From Sphingomonadales bacterium UBA7471 (GTDB taxonomy: Bacteria > Pseudomonadota > Alphaproteobacteria > Sphingomonadales > Sphingomonadaceae), in the NCBI GenBank assembly GCA_002479765.1, contig DLOZ01000024.1, forward strand, positions 133,307 through 176,034: a stretch of 42,728 nt of DNA, given 5' to 3'. The notes below the pieces were generated by a model. It saw nothing but the letters and a program-made list of their open reading frames with translations. It had not been told where the DNA came from and did no database searches. The translations under genes and the position numbers were made by a program. Numbering within the stretch: position 1 is the first letter of the stretch; each line of letters starts with the position of its first letter. Shown in pieces: positions 35,295 to 42,728 of this stretch.

Positions 35295-35918
35295 ATGTCC
35301 GTAACTGCCGTCCCGATTCTTCCGCTCAAAAAAGGCACGATGACCAAATATTGGGCCGCGATTGCGCTCGTGCTCGCTGCCGGTGGCGGTTTGGCCTATT
35401 GGGGCACAAGCGACGTGCGGCAGGAATATGGCGATATCGTCACCACGCCGTCAGGATTGCGTTACAAGATTATCCAGACCGGCGAAGGCAAATCGCCGAC
35501 GGACAATGATGTGGTGCTCGTCAGCTACACAGGCATGTTGAAAGACGGCACGGTTTTCGATCAAAATCCTCAGGCTGGCTTCCCCGTCTCTGGCGTTGTT
35601 CCCGGCTTTTCAGAAGGCCTTAAAATCATGCAGCGCGGCGGCAAATATCGCCTGTGGATCCCGGCCGAGCTTGGCTATGGCCCGGAAGATCAGCGCAATC
35701 CGCAAACCGGCCAAGTCGCCATCCCCGGCGGTAGCGAGCTGACCTTTGATGTCGAACTGTTAGAGTTCAAATCACGCGCCGAAATCGAAGCCATGCAAAA
35801 GCAAATGCAGGAAATGCAGAAGCAGCAGGGTGGACAGGCCAGCGGTGCGCCGCAGGGCCTACCTCCCGAAATCCAGGCGCAAATTGATGCGCAGATGCGG
35901 GCCCAACAAGGACAATAA
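35295..35918 (+). CDS. FKBP-type peptidyl-prolyl cis-trans isomerase
   Basis: A 207-residue membrane-anchored isomerase that helps proline-limited protein folding, probably in the periplasm. One helix (about residues 20-38) is followed by a compact FKBP domain: TPSGLRYKIIQTGEG, VLVSYTGMLKDGTVFDQ, VVPGFSEGLKIMQRGGKYRLWIPAELGYG and LTFDVELLEF. A Gln/Met-rich C-terminal tail (EAMQKQMQEMQKQQ) probably forms a short coiled coil. ATG 35295 is preferred with AGGAA 7 nt upstream. Confidence 0.9.
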   Translation: MSVTAVPILPLKKGTMTKYWAAIALVLAAGGGLAYWGTSDVRQEYGDIVTTPSGLRYKIIQTGEGKSPTDNDVVLVSYTGMLKDGTVFDQNPQAGFPVSGVVPGFSEGLKIMQRGGKYRLWIPAELGYGPEDQRNPQTGQVAIPGGSELTFDVELLEFKSRAEIEAMQKQMQEMQKQQGGQASGAPQGLPPEIQAQIDAQMRAQQGQ

Positions 35919-36012
35919 TGCCGCCCCGAAACTATCCAATAGCTGCGGATTCTATCGGGAATTGCCTAATATAGCGCGCGATTAAGCGTGCGCTGAGTTC
36001 CTTGAAAGGCAG

Positions 36013-37053
36013 TTGTCAGCTTGGCAGCCAGCCCTTAGGATGTCGCTTGCAAGCGGTTATGACCGGAAAGTTCCAACGTTGAGCATCACCAGTATTATCG
36101 CAATCGCCCTTTTATCGGGGGCCCCGCAGCTTCCGCCTGTGGTAGAGCCAGTTATTGCGATGGAAACTGCTGGCGCACCCACAGCAGCGCCTGAGCAGGG
36201 TACGCAAGCCACTGTTCCGCCATCCATAGACGGAGCAGAGGTTCCGTCGCAACCTTCGGATCCACAAAAGCCCGTCGGACCCGTTGCACCGGTTGCTGCC
36301 GAAAAGGACATAATCATTGTCACCGCAAATCAGGGACCCCCGAAAGGCGACCCGATTGCGGTCGTGAACGAAGTCTCGTTCGGCGCGGTACAGTCGGTCG
36401 ACAAAGCCATTATCGCACCGGTCGCGTACGGCTATCGAGATGGATTGCCTGCCCCGATCCGCGACGCAATGCATAATTTTTTAAACAACTTGGACGAGCC
36501 AATCGTCTTCGTAAATTTTCTGCTCCAGTTCAAGATTGGCAAAGCCGTTGAAACCGTCGGTCGATTTGCCATCAACTCAACCATTGGCATTGCCGGGCTT
36601 TTTGATGTCGCTAAAAAGCATCCCATCAACCTGCCCCGCCGTCCTAATGGCCTCGCAGACACATTGGGATATTATGGCGTCGGTCCTGGCCCCTATTTAT
36701 TTCTGCCTATATTCGGATCCACGACGGTTCGTGACCTTCTCGGGCGCGTCGTTGATCTTTCGCTTTTACCAGCAACCGTCGGTAAGCCCTTTACCAATCC
36801 CATTGTCTCGGCAGCCAAAGGCACGCTTTCCTCGATTGACGACCGTGTCGAAAATGATGTGATTCTTACCCGGATACAGGAAAGTGGGAACCCGTACGCA
36901 GCGATGCGCGAATATTATCTGATGAAACGCCAGGCAGAGATTGATGTTCTTAAAGGCAAAAGACCCGATGCCAATATAGACCTCAACGAACTGGAGTTTC
37001 TGGATTCGCTACCAGCGCCCGCCAAACAGCCGCCCGCAGCCAAACCCCAATAA
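36013..37053 (+). CDS. mlaA: MlaA (VacJ) family outer-membrane lipid asymmetry protein, no lipobox cysteine
   Basis: Up to 346 residues with an MlaA domain from about residue 115: GDPIAVVNEVSFGAVQSVDKAIIAPVAYGY, then RDAMHNFLNNLDEPIVFVNFLLQ, RFAINSTIGIAGLFDVA and GYYGVGPGPYLFLPIFG. MlaA removes misplaced phospholipids from the outer leaflet of the outer membrane and passes them to MlaC. Known MlaA is a lipoprotein, but this protein contains no cysteine anywhere; the hydrophobic segment SIIAIALLSGAPQ ends in Ala where a lipobox Cys would be. It also has a long Pro/Ala-rich linker before the domain. The start is unsure: TTG 36013, ATG 36040 or TTG 36079 (GGAAAG upstream). Confidence 0.82.
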   Translation: MSAWQPALRMSLASGYDRKVPTLSITSIIAIALLSGAPQLPPVVEPVIAMETAGAPTAAPEQGTQATVPPSIDGAEVPSQPSDPQKPVGPVAPVAAEKDIIIVTANQGPPKGDPIAVVNEVSFGAVQSVDKAIIAPVAYGYRDGLPAPIRDAMHNFLNNLDEPIVFVNFLLQFKIGKAVETVGRFAINSTIGIAGLFDVAKKHPINLPRRPNGLADTLGYYGVGPGPYLFLPIFGSTTVRDLLGRVVDLSLLPATVGKPFTNPIVSAAKGTLSSIDDRVENDVILTRIQESGNPYAAMREYYLMKRQAEIDVLKGKRPDANIDLNELEFLDSLPAPAKQPPAAKPQ

Positions 37054-37075
37054 TAAGTGCCGCGGCACCGCTATG

Positions 37076-38338
37076 CTAAAGCGTGGCGAAGAACACGATC
37101 GTTGCAACGGCCATAACGCCCGTCGCGATCCATCCGGTAATGGTCGCGCGGCGTCCCAATGTCAGCCGCCCCATCGCGCGCGGGTTGCGCACGATGAGCA
37201 TCATCATGACCATTAACGGCGCGGCAAGCACACCATTGACGACAGCGGCCCAATATAGCGCACGCGCCGGGTCAATGCCGACATATTGCAACGACACGCC
37301 AAGCATGGTTGTCACGGCTATGGTTCCGTAAAACAGGCGTGCCTTGGTTGGCTTGGCATCAAGGCTTCCCGCCATGCCGAACATTTCCGTCACCGCATAA
37401 GCGGCCGACCCTGCAAGCACGGGCACCGCAAGCAAGCCCGTTCCGATGATACCCAGCGCGAATAACGCAAAGGCGAAATTTCCCGCAATCGGCCGCAATG
37501 CTTCGGCCGCCTGCGCCGACGTTTCGATATCACGGATGCCATTGGCATGCAGCGTCGCCGCCGTTGCAAATACAATGGCCAGCGACACGATTGAGCTGAA
37601 CGCCATGCCGGTCAGCGTGTCGATCCGGATGCGTTTTAATTCAGGTCCGGCGTCCTTGGGCGTGATGCACAGCGGCTTTACCTTATGCCGCTTCTGCTCC
37701 TCAATCTCTTGTCCCGCCTGCCAGAAAAACAAATAAGGGCTGATGGTGGTTCCCAGTATCGCGACGACGGCAGTAGCGTACGCGCCGGTCCATTCAATGC
37801 GCGGAACAACCAGCGAGGTCAGCGCCTCTCCCCAAGGCACCTGTGCCACAACGACCACAGCAACATAGGCAAAGAGCGATAGCGTCGCCCATTTGAGCAC
37901 TGAGGCATAGCGCTCATAGGATAGCGCCACTTCAACAATGATGCAGAAGAGCCCGAACAATAACGTGTAAAGGCCGATTGGCCCACCGATCAGCAGCCCC
38001 ACAGCAGCTCCCATCGCGGCCAAATCGGCTCCCAGATTAACGATATTGGCAATGAGCAGCAGGCTGACCATGAGCACCAGCAAGGGCCGGGGATAATGTC
38101 GGCGCATATTGCGCGCGATACCTGCCCCGGTAACCCGCCCGATTTCAGCCGCGACTTCTTGAATGGCGACCATCAACGGGAAGCTGAACAAAAACGTCCA
38201 GCTCAACCCATAGCCAAATTGCGCGCCAACTTGGCTGTGCGTGCCGATACCCGATGGATCGTCATCCGCAGCACCAGTTACCAGGCCGGGACCGAGGCGT
38301 GAGAGGAAGCTTGTGCTCGGTTTTTTATCGGTTCGCAT
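37076..38338 (-). CDS. NRAMP-related divalent metal transporter with atypical metal site
   Basis: A 420-residue, about 11-helix transporter of the NRAMP (SLC11) family. The first helix carries GAADDDPSGIGTHSQVGAQFG, where classical MntH/NRAMP has DPGN; the sixth helix has TTISPYLFFWQAGQE, where the classical MPHN with its metal-binding methionine would be. Loss of that methionine is a mark of NRAMP-related transporters that carry Mg2+ rather than Mn2+/Fe2+, so Mn2+ should not be assumed. ATG 38338 or GTG 38359 may be the start; neither has a clear ribosome site. It follows fumarase by about 75 nt on the same strand. Confidence 0.85.
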   Translation of the reverse strand: MRTDKKPSTSFLSRLGPGLVTGAADDDPSGIGTHSQVGAQFGYGLSWTFLFSFPLMVAIQEVAAEIGRVTGAGIARNMRRHYPRPLLVLMVSLLLIANIVNLGADLAAMGAAVGLLIGGPIGLYTLLFGLFCIIVEVALSYERYASVLKWATLSLFAYVAVVVVAQVPWGEALTSLVVPRIEWTGAYATAVVAILGTTISPYLFFWQAGQEIEEQKRHKVKPLCITPKDAGPELKRIRIDTLTGMAFSSIVSLAIVFATAATLHANGIRDIETSAQAAEALRPIAGNFAFALFALGIIGTGLLAVPVLAGSAAYAVTEMFGMAGSLDAKPTKARLFYGTIAVTTMLGVSLQYVGIDPARALYWAAVVNGVLAAPLMVMMMLIVRNPRAMGRLTLGRRATITGWIATGVMAVATIVFFATL

Positions 38339-38415
38339 TGCTGCCGATAACAGGCCCACATGACGTCAATGTCAACAACGCCATATGATGCGGAAAGTTG
38401 CAGGCTGCTGAAAAG

Positions 38416-39942
38416 CTAGCCCGCCTTTTCCAGCAACCCCTCGTCTTTGATCCGCTTCTGCCAAAAGGCCGGTGCCAATTGATGCACGTTATTGCCGTCG
38501 CTGTCGACCGCGACGGTGACGGGGAAATCTTGCACTTCAAATTCGTAAATTGCTTCCATGCCCAGATCTTCGAAACCGACGACCTTGCTCCCCTTGATCG
38601 CGCGCGCCACCAAATAGGCAGCACCGCCAACGGCCATCAGATATGCGCTCTTATGCTTGGCGATGGCTTGTGTTGCCGCTGGACCGCGTTCCGCCTTACC
38701 GACGCACGCCAGCAAGCCCTGCTCAAGCATCATGTCCATGAACTTGTCCATGCGCGTAGCCGTCGTCGGCCCAGCGGGGCCAACAATTTCTTCACCCACC
38801 GGATCGACCGGACCAACATAATAAATCATCCGCCCTTTAAAGCTGACGGGTAGTTCTTCGCCCTCCGCCAGCATGTCAGCGATGCGTTTATGTGCGGCAT
38901 CTCGCCCGGTCAGCATCTTGCCGTTTAGCAACAACCGGTCGCCCTGTTTCCAGCTGGCAACGGTTTCCGACGTCAGCGCATTCAAATCCACGCGGATCGC
39001 GGCTGTATCAGGTTTCCAGTCTACCTTTGGCCATTCGTCCAGCTTCGGCGCCTCCAGATAGGCAGGGCCCGACCCGTTCAGCGTGAAATGTGCATGACGC
39101 GTCGCCGCACAGTTGGGAATCATCGCAACCGGCTTGCCCGCAGCATGACATGGCGCATCCATGATTTTTACATCAAGGATCGTAGAAAGCCCGCCAAGTC
39201 CTTGCGCGCCGATACCCAACGCATTGACCTTGTCAAAAATCTCAATGCGCATCGCTTCGATATCATTTTGTGGACCGCGTGCTTTTAGCGGCCCCATGTC
39301 GATAGGCTCCATCAACGCTTGCTTGGCCAGTAAGACGCAATGTTCCGCGGTCCCGCCGATACCAATGCCCAGCATTCCGGGCGGGCACCAGCCAGCACCC
39401 ATTTGCGGCAACATTTCAACGACCCAATCGACGATATTGTCTGACGGGTTCATCATCTTGAACTTTGACTTGTTCTCGCTGCCGCCGCCCTTTGCCGCGA
39501 CATCAACCGAAACTTTTGAACCGGCGACCATTTCGACATGCAGGACGCACGGCGTGTTATCTTTGGTGTTACGCCGCGTGAAAGCAGGGTCGGCCAATAC
39601 TGACGCCCGCAGTTTGTTGTCAGGGTGCAGATAGGCACGGCGCACGCCTTCGTCGATCACCTCCTGCAGCGACGCGGACCTGTCCTCAAGCCGGCAGTCC
39701 ATTCCCCATTTGACAAAGACATTGACGATGCCCGTGTCCTGACAAATGGGTCGATGTCCTTCTGCGCACATCCGGCTGTTGGTCAGAATTTGCGCGATCG
39801 CATCCTTTGCCGCTGGTGACTGTTCGGCGGCATATGCATCTCCCAGTGCTCGGATATAATCCATCGGATGAAAATAGCTGATATATTGCAGCGCATCAGC
39901 GACGCTATCGATCAAATCGGAATTGCGGATGGTGACAGTCAT
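38416..39942 (-). CDS. Fumarate hydratase class I
   Basis: A 508-residue iron-sulphur fumarase, both domains fused, that converts fumarate and malate in the TCA cycle. The alpha part contains RPICQDTGIVNVFV (cluster cysteine), a KDNTPCVLHVEMVAGSKV block, and GSENKSKF; GIGIGGTAEHC and the beta part (SGRxx-type TGRDAAHKRI, YVGPVDP, and GPAGPTTATRMDKF) complete it. The [4Fe-4S] cluster should make it oxygen-sensitive, unlike class II fumarase. Start ATG 39942 (MTVTIRNSDLIDSV) is preferred, with GGGG upstream; the frame extends to 40026 without family sequence. It connects to the dicarboxylate theme of the window only by chemistry. Confidence 0.93.
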   Translation of the reverse strand: MTVTIRNSDLIDSVADALQYISYFHPMDYIRALGDAYAAEQSPAAKDAIAQILTNSRMCAEGHRPICQDTGIVNVFVKWGMDCRLEDRSASLQEVIDEGVRRAYLHPDNKLRASVLADPAFTRRNTKDNTPCVLHVEMVAGSKVSVDVAAKGGGSENKSKFKMMNPSDNIVDWVVEMLPQMGAGWCPPGMLGIGIGGTAEHCVLLAKQALMEPIDMGPLKARGPQNDIEAMRIEIFDKVNALGIGAQGLGGLSTILDVKIMDAPCHAAGKPVAMIPNCAATRHAHFTLNGSGPAYLEAPKLDEWPKVDWKPDTAAIRVDLNALTSETVASWKQGDRLLLNGKMLTGRDAAHKRIADMLAEGEELPVSFKGRMIYYVGPVDPVGEEIVGPAGPTTATRMDKFMDMMLEQGLLACVGKAERGPAATQAIAKHKSAYLMAVGGAAYLVARAIKGSKVVGFEDLGMEAIYEFEVQDFPVTVAVDSDGNNVHQLAPAFWQKRIKDEGLLEKAG

Positions 39943-40583
39943 ATAAGGCCCCGGACTGGATAGAACCCCCACGCCATTAACGTCCCGTGGGACCGATACA
40001 AGCATCATTCTGAGCGGCTGAATCAATATTAGTGAACGACCGATGCGCCGGTCACATTTGTCCCGTCTGGATGATGCGGTGACCCAGTTTCTGTCTACAA
40101 AATGCAGCGCGCAAGATTGGGTTCATTTTGACAACAGAAATATTTTCAATTCCTCATTTTCCATCTTGCGCCTTCAACAACACCTAGAACGTCCACGCGT
40201 CGCTCCCTTTTGCCCGCCGACAACTGCGACGAATGGAATCAGAATAGCGACGAATTGAATGGTTAATTTTCCATTTACCCCCTTGCGTCTTAAAATGAAT
40301 AAGGCACTATAGATAGCGGTTGGCCATAGGGGGCATTACCACAATTTGTGCTTGCAGCTTCAGATAGTGATTCTGTTGTTGGGGGGATTTTTCCCGTCAA
40401 TAAGCTGGGGACAAGTGAAAATATAACCCCTGACGTGGTCAAAAAATGCTAAGAGGGAATTTCGCGCCCTGAGTCGAACAATATGGGAACACGCGTTCCC
40501 GACAGATATTTGAACTGGTCGCTGGCCGCCGGGAAACCGGCATCCAGTTTCGGGTCGCCGCAATGAATGGAGCAACGGGTTAA
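39943..40583. promoter_or_regulatory. Long control region between fumarase and nrdA
   Basis: No gene is seen in about 640 bases. The nrdA-proximal part has several structured elements: GGCACTATAGATAGCGGT (40303-40320), which matches the NrdR-box pattern acaCwATATATwGtgt at about 13 of 16 positions (40304-40319); CACAATTTGTG, an 11-bp palindrome near 40340-40350; and the 16-bp palindrome GGGAACACGCGTTCCC (40485-40500). NrdR represses ribonucleotide reductase genes, usually through two boxes about 31 bp apart; only one good box is seen. Confidence 0.4.
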
Positions 40584-42530
40584 ATGGATTTCAGGGATAC
40601 AGGCCAAGGGGCCGACGATATGACCGCAATGATGACTGATATGCTTGAAAAAGTTGCTACCGAAGCTGTTAAGGTTGAGGCCGAGGCCAAGCCGGCTGAC
40701 GACAAGAAAGCTGCGTCGAGCAAATCTGTTGACGAACGCCGTTTCAGCGTTGTGACGGATTCGTCGCGCGACGCCCTGCTGACCGAATTTGGTAAGGACA
40801 CGCTGCAGGACCGTTATTTGTTACCGGGCGAAAGCTATCAGGACCTGTTTGCCCGCGTTGCGTCGGCATATGCTGATGATCAGGATCATGCCCAGCGGCT
40901 CTATGACTATATCTCGCGGCTTTGGTTCATGCCCGCAACGCCCGTGCTGTCCAACGGCGGAACGGGCCGTGGTCTGCCGATCAGTTGCTATCTGAACTCA
41001 GTCGACGACAGCCTTGAAGGCATCGTCAACACATGGAACGAAAATGTCTGGCTCGCATCACGCGGCGGCGGCATTGGTACCTATTGGGGCAATGTGCGCG
41101 GCATTGGCGAGCCTGTTGGCCTCAACGGCAAGACCAGCGGCATCATTCCGTTTGTCCGTGTCATGGACAGCCTGACGCTCGCCATCTCGCAAGGTTCGCT
41201 GCGTCGTGGTTCGGCCGCGTGCTATCTCGATGTCAGCCATCCTGAAATCGAAGAGTTCCTTGAAATCCGCAAGCCATCGGGCGACTTCAACCGCAAGGCG
41301 CTGAACTTGCACCACGGCGTGTTGCTGTCGGACGAATTCATGGAAGCCGTCCGCGCTGGTGAAGAGTTCAACCTGCGTTCGCCTAAAACCGGCGAAGTGC
41401 GCAGCACGGTTGATGCCCGCTCGCTGTTCCAAAAGCTGGTGGAAACCCGCCTTGCCACGGGCGAGCCGTATATCATCTTCAGCGATACCGTGAACAACGC
41501 GATGCCCAAGCATCACCGCGATCTTGGTCTGAAAGTGTCGACATCCAATCTTTGCAGCGAAATCACTTTGCCCACGGGTCACGACCATTTGGGCAATGAC
41601 CGTACTGCGGTCTGCTGCCTGTCGTCGCTCAATCTTGAAACCTGGGATGAATGGAACGGCGACAAGCGCTTCATCGAAGACGTCATGCGCATGCTCGACA
41701 ACGTGCTTCAGGACTTTATCGACCGCGCGCCGGACGAAATGTCGCGTGCCAAATATTCGGCCAGCCGCGAACGTTCGGTTGGTTTGGGCGTCATGGGCTA
41801 TCACAGCTTCCTGCAGTCACGCGGCGTTGGTTTTGAAAGCGCGCTTGCCAAATCTTGGAACATGAAGTTCTTCAAACATATCCGGGCGCAGGTTGATGAG
41901 GCGTCGATGATGCTGGCCAATGAGCGGGGGGCCTGCCCTGATGCTGAGGAAATGGGCGTTATGGAGCGCTTTTCCTGCAAAATGGCGATTGCGCCGACCG
42001 CGTCGATTTCGATCATTTGCGGCGGCACCAGCGCGTGTATTGAGCCGATTCCGGCGAATATTTACACGCACAAGACGCTTTCGGGCAGCTTCATCGTGAA
42101 GAACCCGTATCTGGAAAAGTTGCTGCAGGAAAAGGCGAAGGATTCGACCAATGTGTGGAACAGCATCCTTGAAAAGGGCGGCTCTGTCCAACATCTCGAC
42201 TTCTTGACGGCTGAGGAGAAGGACACGTTCAAGACCAGCTTTGAAATCGACCAGCGTTGGTTGATCGAACTGGCCGCGGACCGCACGCCATATATCGATC
42301 AGGCGACATCGCTGAACCTGTACATCCCCGCCGATGTGGAAAAATGGGACCTTCTCATGCTCCACTTCCGCGCATGGGAATTGGGCGTAAAATCGCTATA
42401 TTATCTGCGTTCGAAGAGCATTCAGCGCGCTGGCTTTGCCGGCGGGGTGGAGGCGGACAACACCGCCGAACTGCCCGTGATGGAGCTTGCCGCGCAAACC
42501 GATTACGAAGAGTGCCTCGCCTGCCAATAA
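40584..42530 (+). CDS. nrdA: Ribonucleoside-diphosphate reductase, large subunit (class I)
   Basis: A 648-residue NrdA that reduces ribonucleotides to deoxyribonucleotides. The catalytic cysteines are in LPISCYLNSVDDSLEGI, SNLCSEITLP (thiyl-radical Cys) and AVCCLSSLN, and the C-terminal swinging pair is EECLACQ. The Tyr-Tyr radical path is SLYYLRS. It is shorter than E. coli NrdA (761) and has no N-terminal ATP-cone; residues 1-55 are an acidic/Ala-Lys-rich tail instead, so it lacks the usual ATP/dATP activity switch. nrdB starts 55 nt downstream. ATG 40584 is accepted, with ATG 40620 as the alternative. Confidence 0.93.
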   Translation: MDFRDTGQGADDMTAMMTDMLEKVATEAVKVEAEAKPADDKKAASSKSVDERRFSVVTDSSRDALLTEFGKDTLQDRYLLPGESYQDLFARVASAYADDQDHAQRLYDYISRLWFMPATPVLSNGGTGRGLPISCYLNSVDDSLEGIVNTWNENVWLASRGGGIGTYWGNVRGIGEPVGLNGKTSGIIPFVRVMDSLTLAISQGSLRRGSAACYLDVSHPEIEEFLEIRKPSGDFNRKALNLHHGVLLSDEFMEAVRAGEEFNLRSPKTGEVRSTVDARSLFQKLVETRLATGEPYIIFSDTVNNAMPKHHRDLGLKVSTSNLCSEITLPTGHDHLGNDRTAVCCLSSLNLETWDEWNGDKRFIEDVMRMLDNVLQDFIDRAPDEMSRAKYSASRERSVGLGVMGYHSFLQSRGVGFESALAKSWNMKFFKHIRAQVDEASMMLANERGACPDAEEMGVMERFSCKMAIAPTASISIICGGTSACIEPIPANIYTHKTLSGSFIVKNPYLEKLLQEKAKDSTNVWNSILEKGGSVQHLDFLTAEEKDTFKTSFEIDQRWLIELAADRTPYIDQATSLNLYIPADVEKWDLLMLHFRAWELGVKSLYYLRSKSIQRAGFAGGVEADNTAELPVMELAAQTDYEECLACQ

Positions 42531-42585
42531 GGCAAAAGGGACCCGACCGCCCGTATTGAACAGTTAAAGACCCAAGGAAACCGAC

Positions 42586-42728
42586 ATGTCATTGTTACAA
42601 GCACGCAATAGCTACAAGCCTTTTGAATATCCTTGGGCCTATGACTTTTGGAAACGCCAACAGCAGATCCATTGGCTGCCCGAAGAAGTGCCCTTGGGCG
42701 AAGATTGCCGCGATTGGGCGCAGAAGCT
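42586..42728 (+). CDS. nrdB: Ribonucleoside-diphosphate reductase, small subunit (partial, runs off the window)
   Basis: Only the first 47 codons are inside the window. The sequence begins MSLLQARNSYKPFEYPWAYDFWKRQQQIHWLPEEVPLGEDCRDWA, which fits the N-terminus of class I NrdB (radical-generating subunit). AAGGAAACCGAC precedes the ATG. No ATP-cone precedes it. The iron and tyrosyl-radical ligands lie beyond the edge. Confidence 0.9.
   Translation, partial: MSLLQARNSYKPFEYPWAYDFWKRQQQIHWLPEEVPLGEDCRDWAQK

Noticed and set aside
1..42728. CRISPR arrays, rRNA or tRNA genes
   Set aside because: No regularly spaced direct repeats, cloverleaf folds or rRNA-like blocks were seen on reading; a covariance-model scan was not possible.

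Overview
The window looks like chromosomal DNA of an alphaproteobacterium of the order Sphingomonadales (Sphingopyxis/Sphingorhabdus-like). This is inferred from moderate GC, two large TonB-dependent receptors (TBDRs) in substrate-specific operons, a tonB-exbB-exbD-exbD cluster, a halogenase next to a TBDR, and housekeeping genes resembling that order. No rRNA, tRNA or CRISPR array was seen.

Layout. Bases 1-1114 hold no intact gene, only the 3' remnant of a serine recombinase and short degenerate repeats. A CPA2-type cation/proton antiporter follows (1115-2491). Bases 2522-14430 form a beta-glucan (laminarin-like) utilisation locus: a flavin-dependent tryptophan-halogenase-like gene divergent from a TBDR, then a GH16 glucanase, a LacI regulator and an MFS transporter; convergent to these is a GH3 glucosidase/FucP-type sugar transporter operon. 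LacI-type palindromes lie in both control regions (4079-4116 and 14453-14466), so the locus is probably one regulon. Bases 14809-20650 are a second uptake operon on the minus strand: dctA, a second TBDR and a secreted alpha/beta hydrolase. The adjacent plus-strand pair dctB-dctD probably controls it, but the DctD-like regulator has lost the GAFTGA loop and the Walker B glutamate needed for sigma-54 activation.

Bases 23923-25310 are a graveyard: a truncated phage terminase large subunit, a truncated prepilin peptidase (GspO-like), a small tandem repeat, and a copy of a degenerate repeat also present at the left end of the window. Then come a small membrane protein, a secreted M20 peptidase, a repeat/terminator block and the tonB-exbB-exbD-exbD operon that would energise both TBDRs.

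The right part (29989-42728) is mostly housekeeping: a secreted hypothetical protein, cobalamin adenosyltransferase with a HIG1-type membrane protein, gluQRS, an HNH endonuclease, an orphan [2Fe-2S] molybdo-hydroxylase small subunit, a class II aldolase, rpsU, an FKBP isomerase, an MlaA-like protein without a lipobox cysteine, an NRAMP-related transporter with an atypical metal site, class I fumarase, and nrdA with the start of nrdB at the edge.

The most interesting items are the halogenase inside a glucan regulon, the dctA-TBDR-hydrolase operon with its degenerate DctD, and the relic DNA and related degenerate repeats at both ends of the 25-kb accessory segment.
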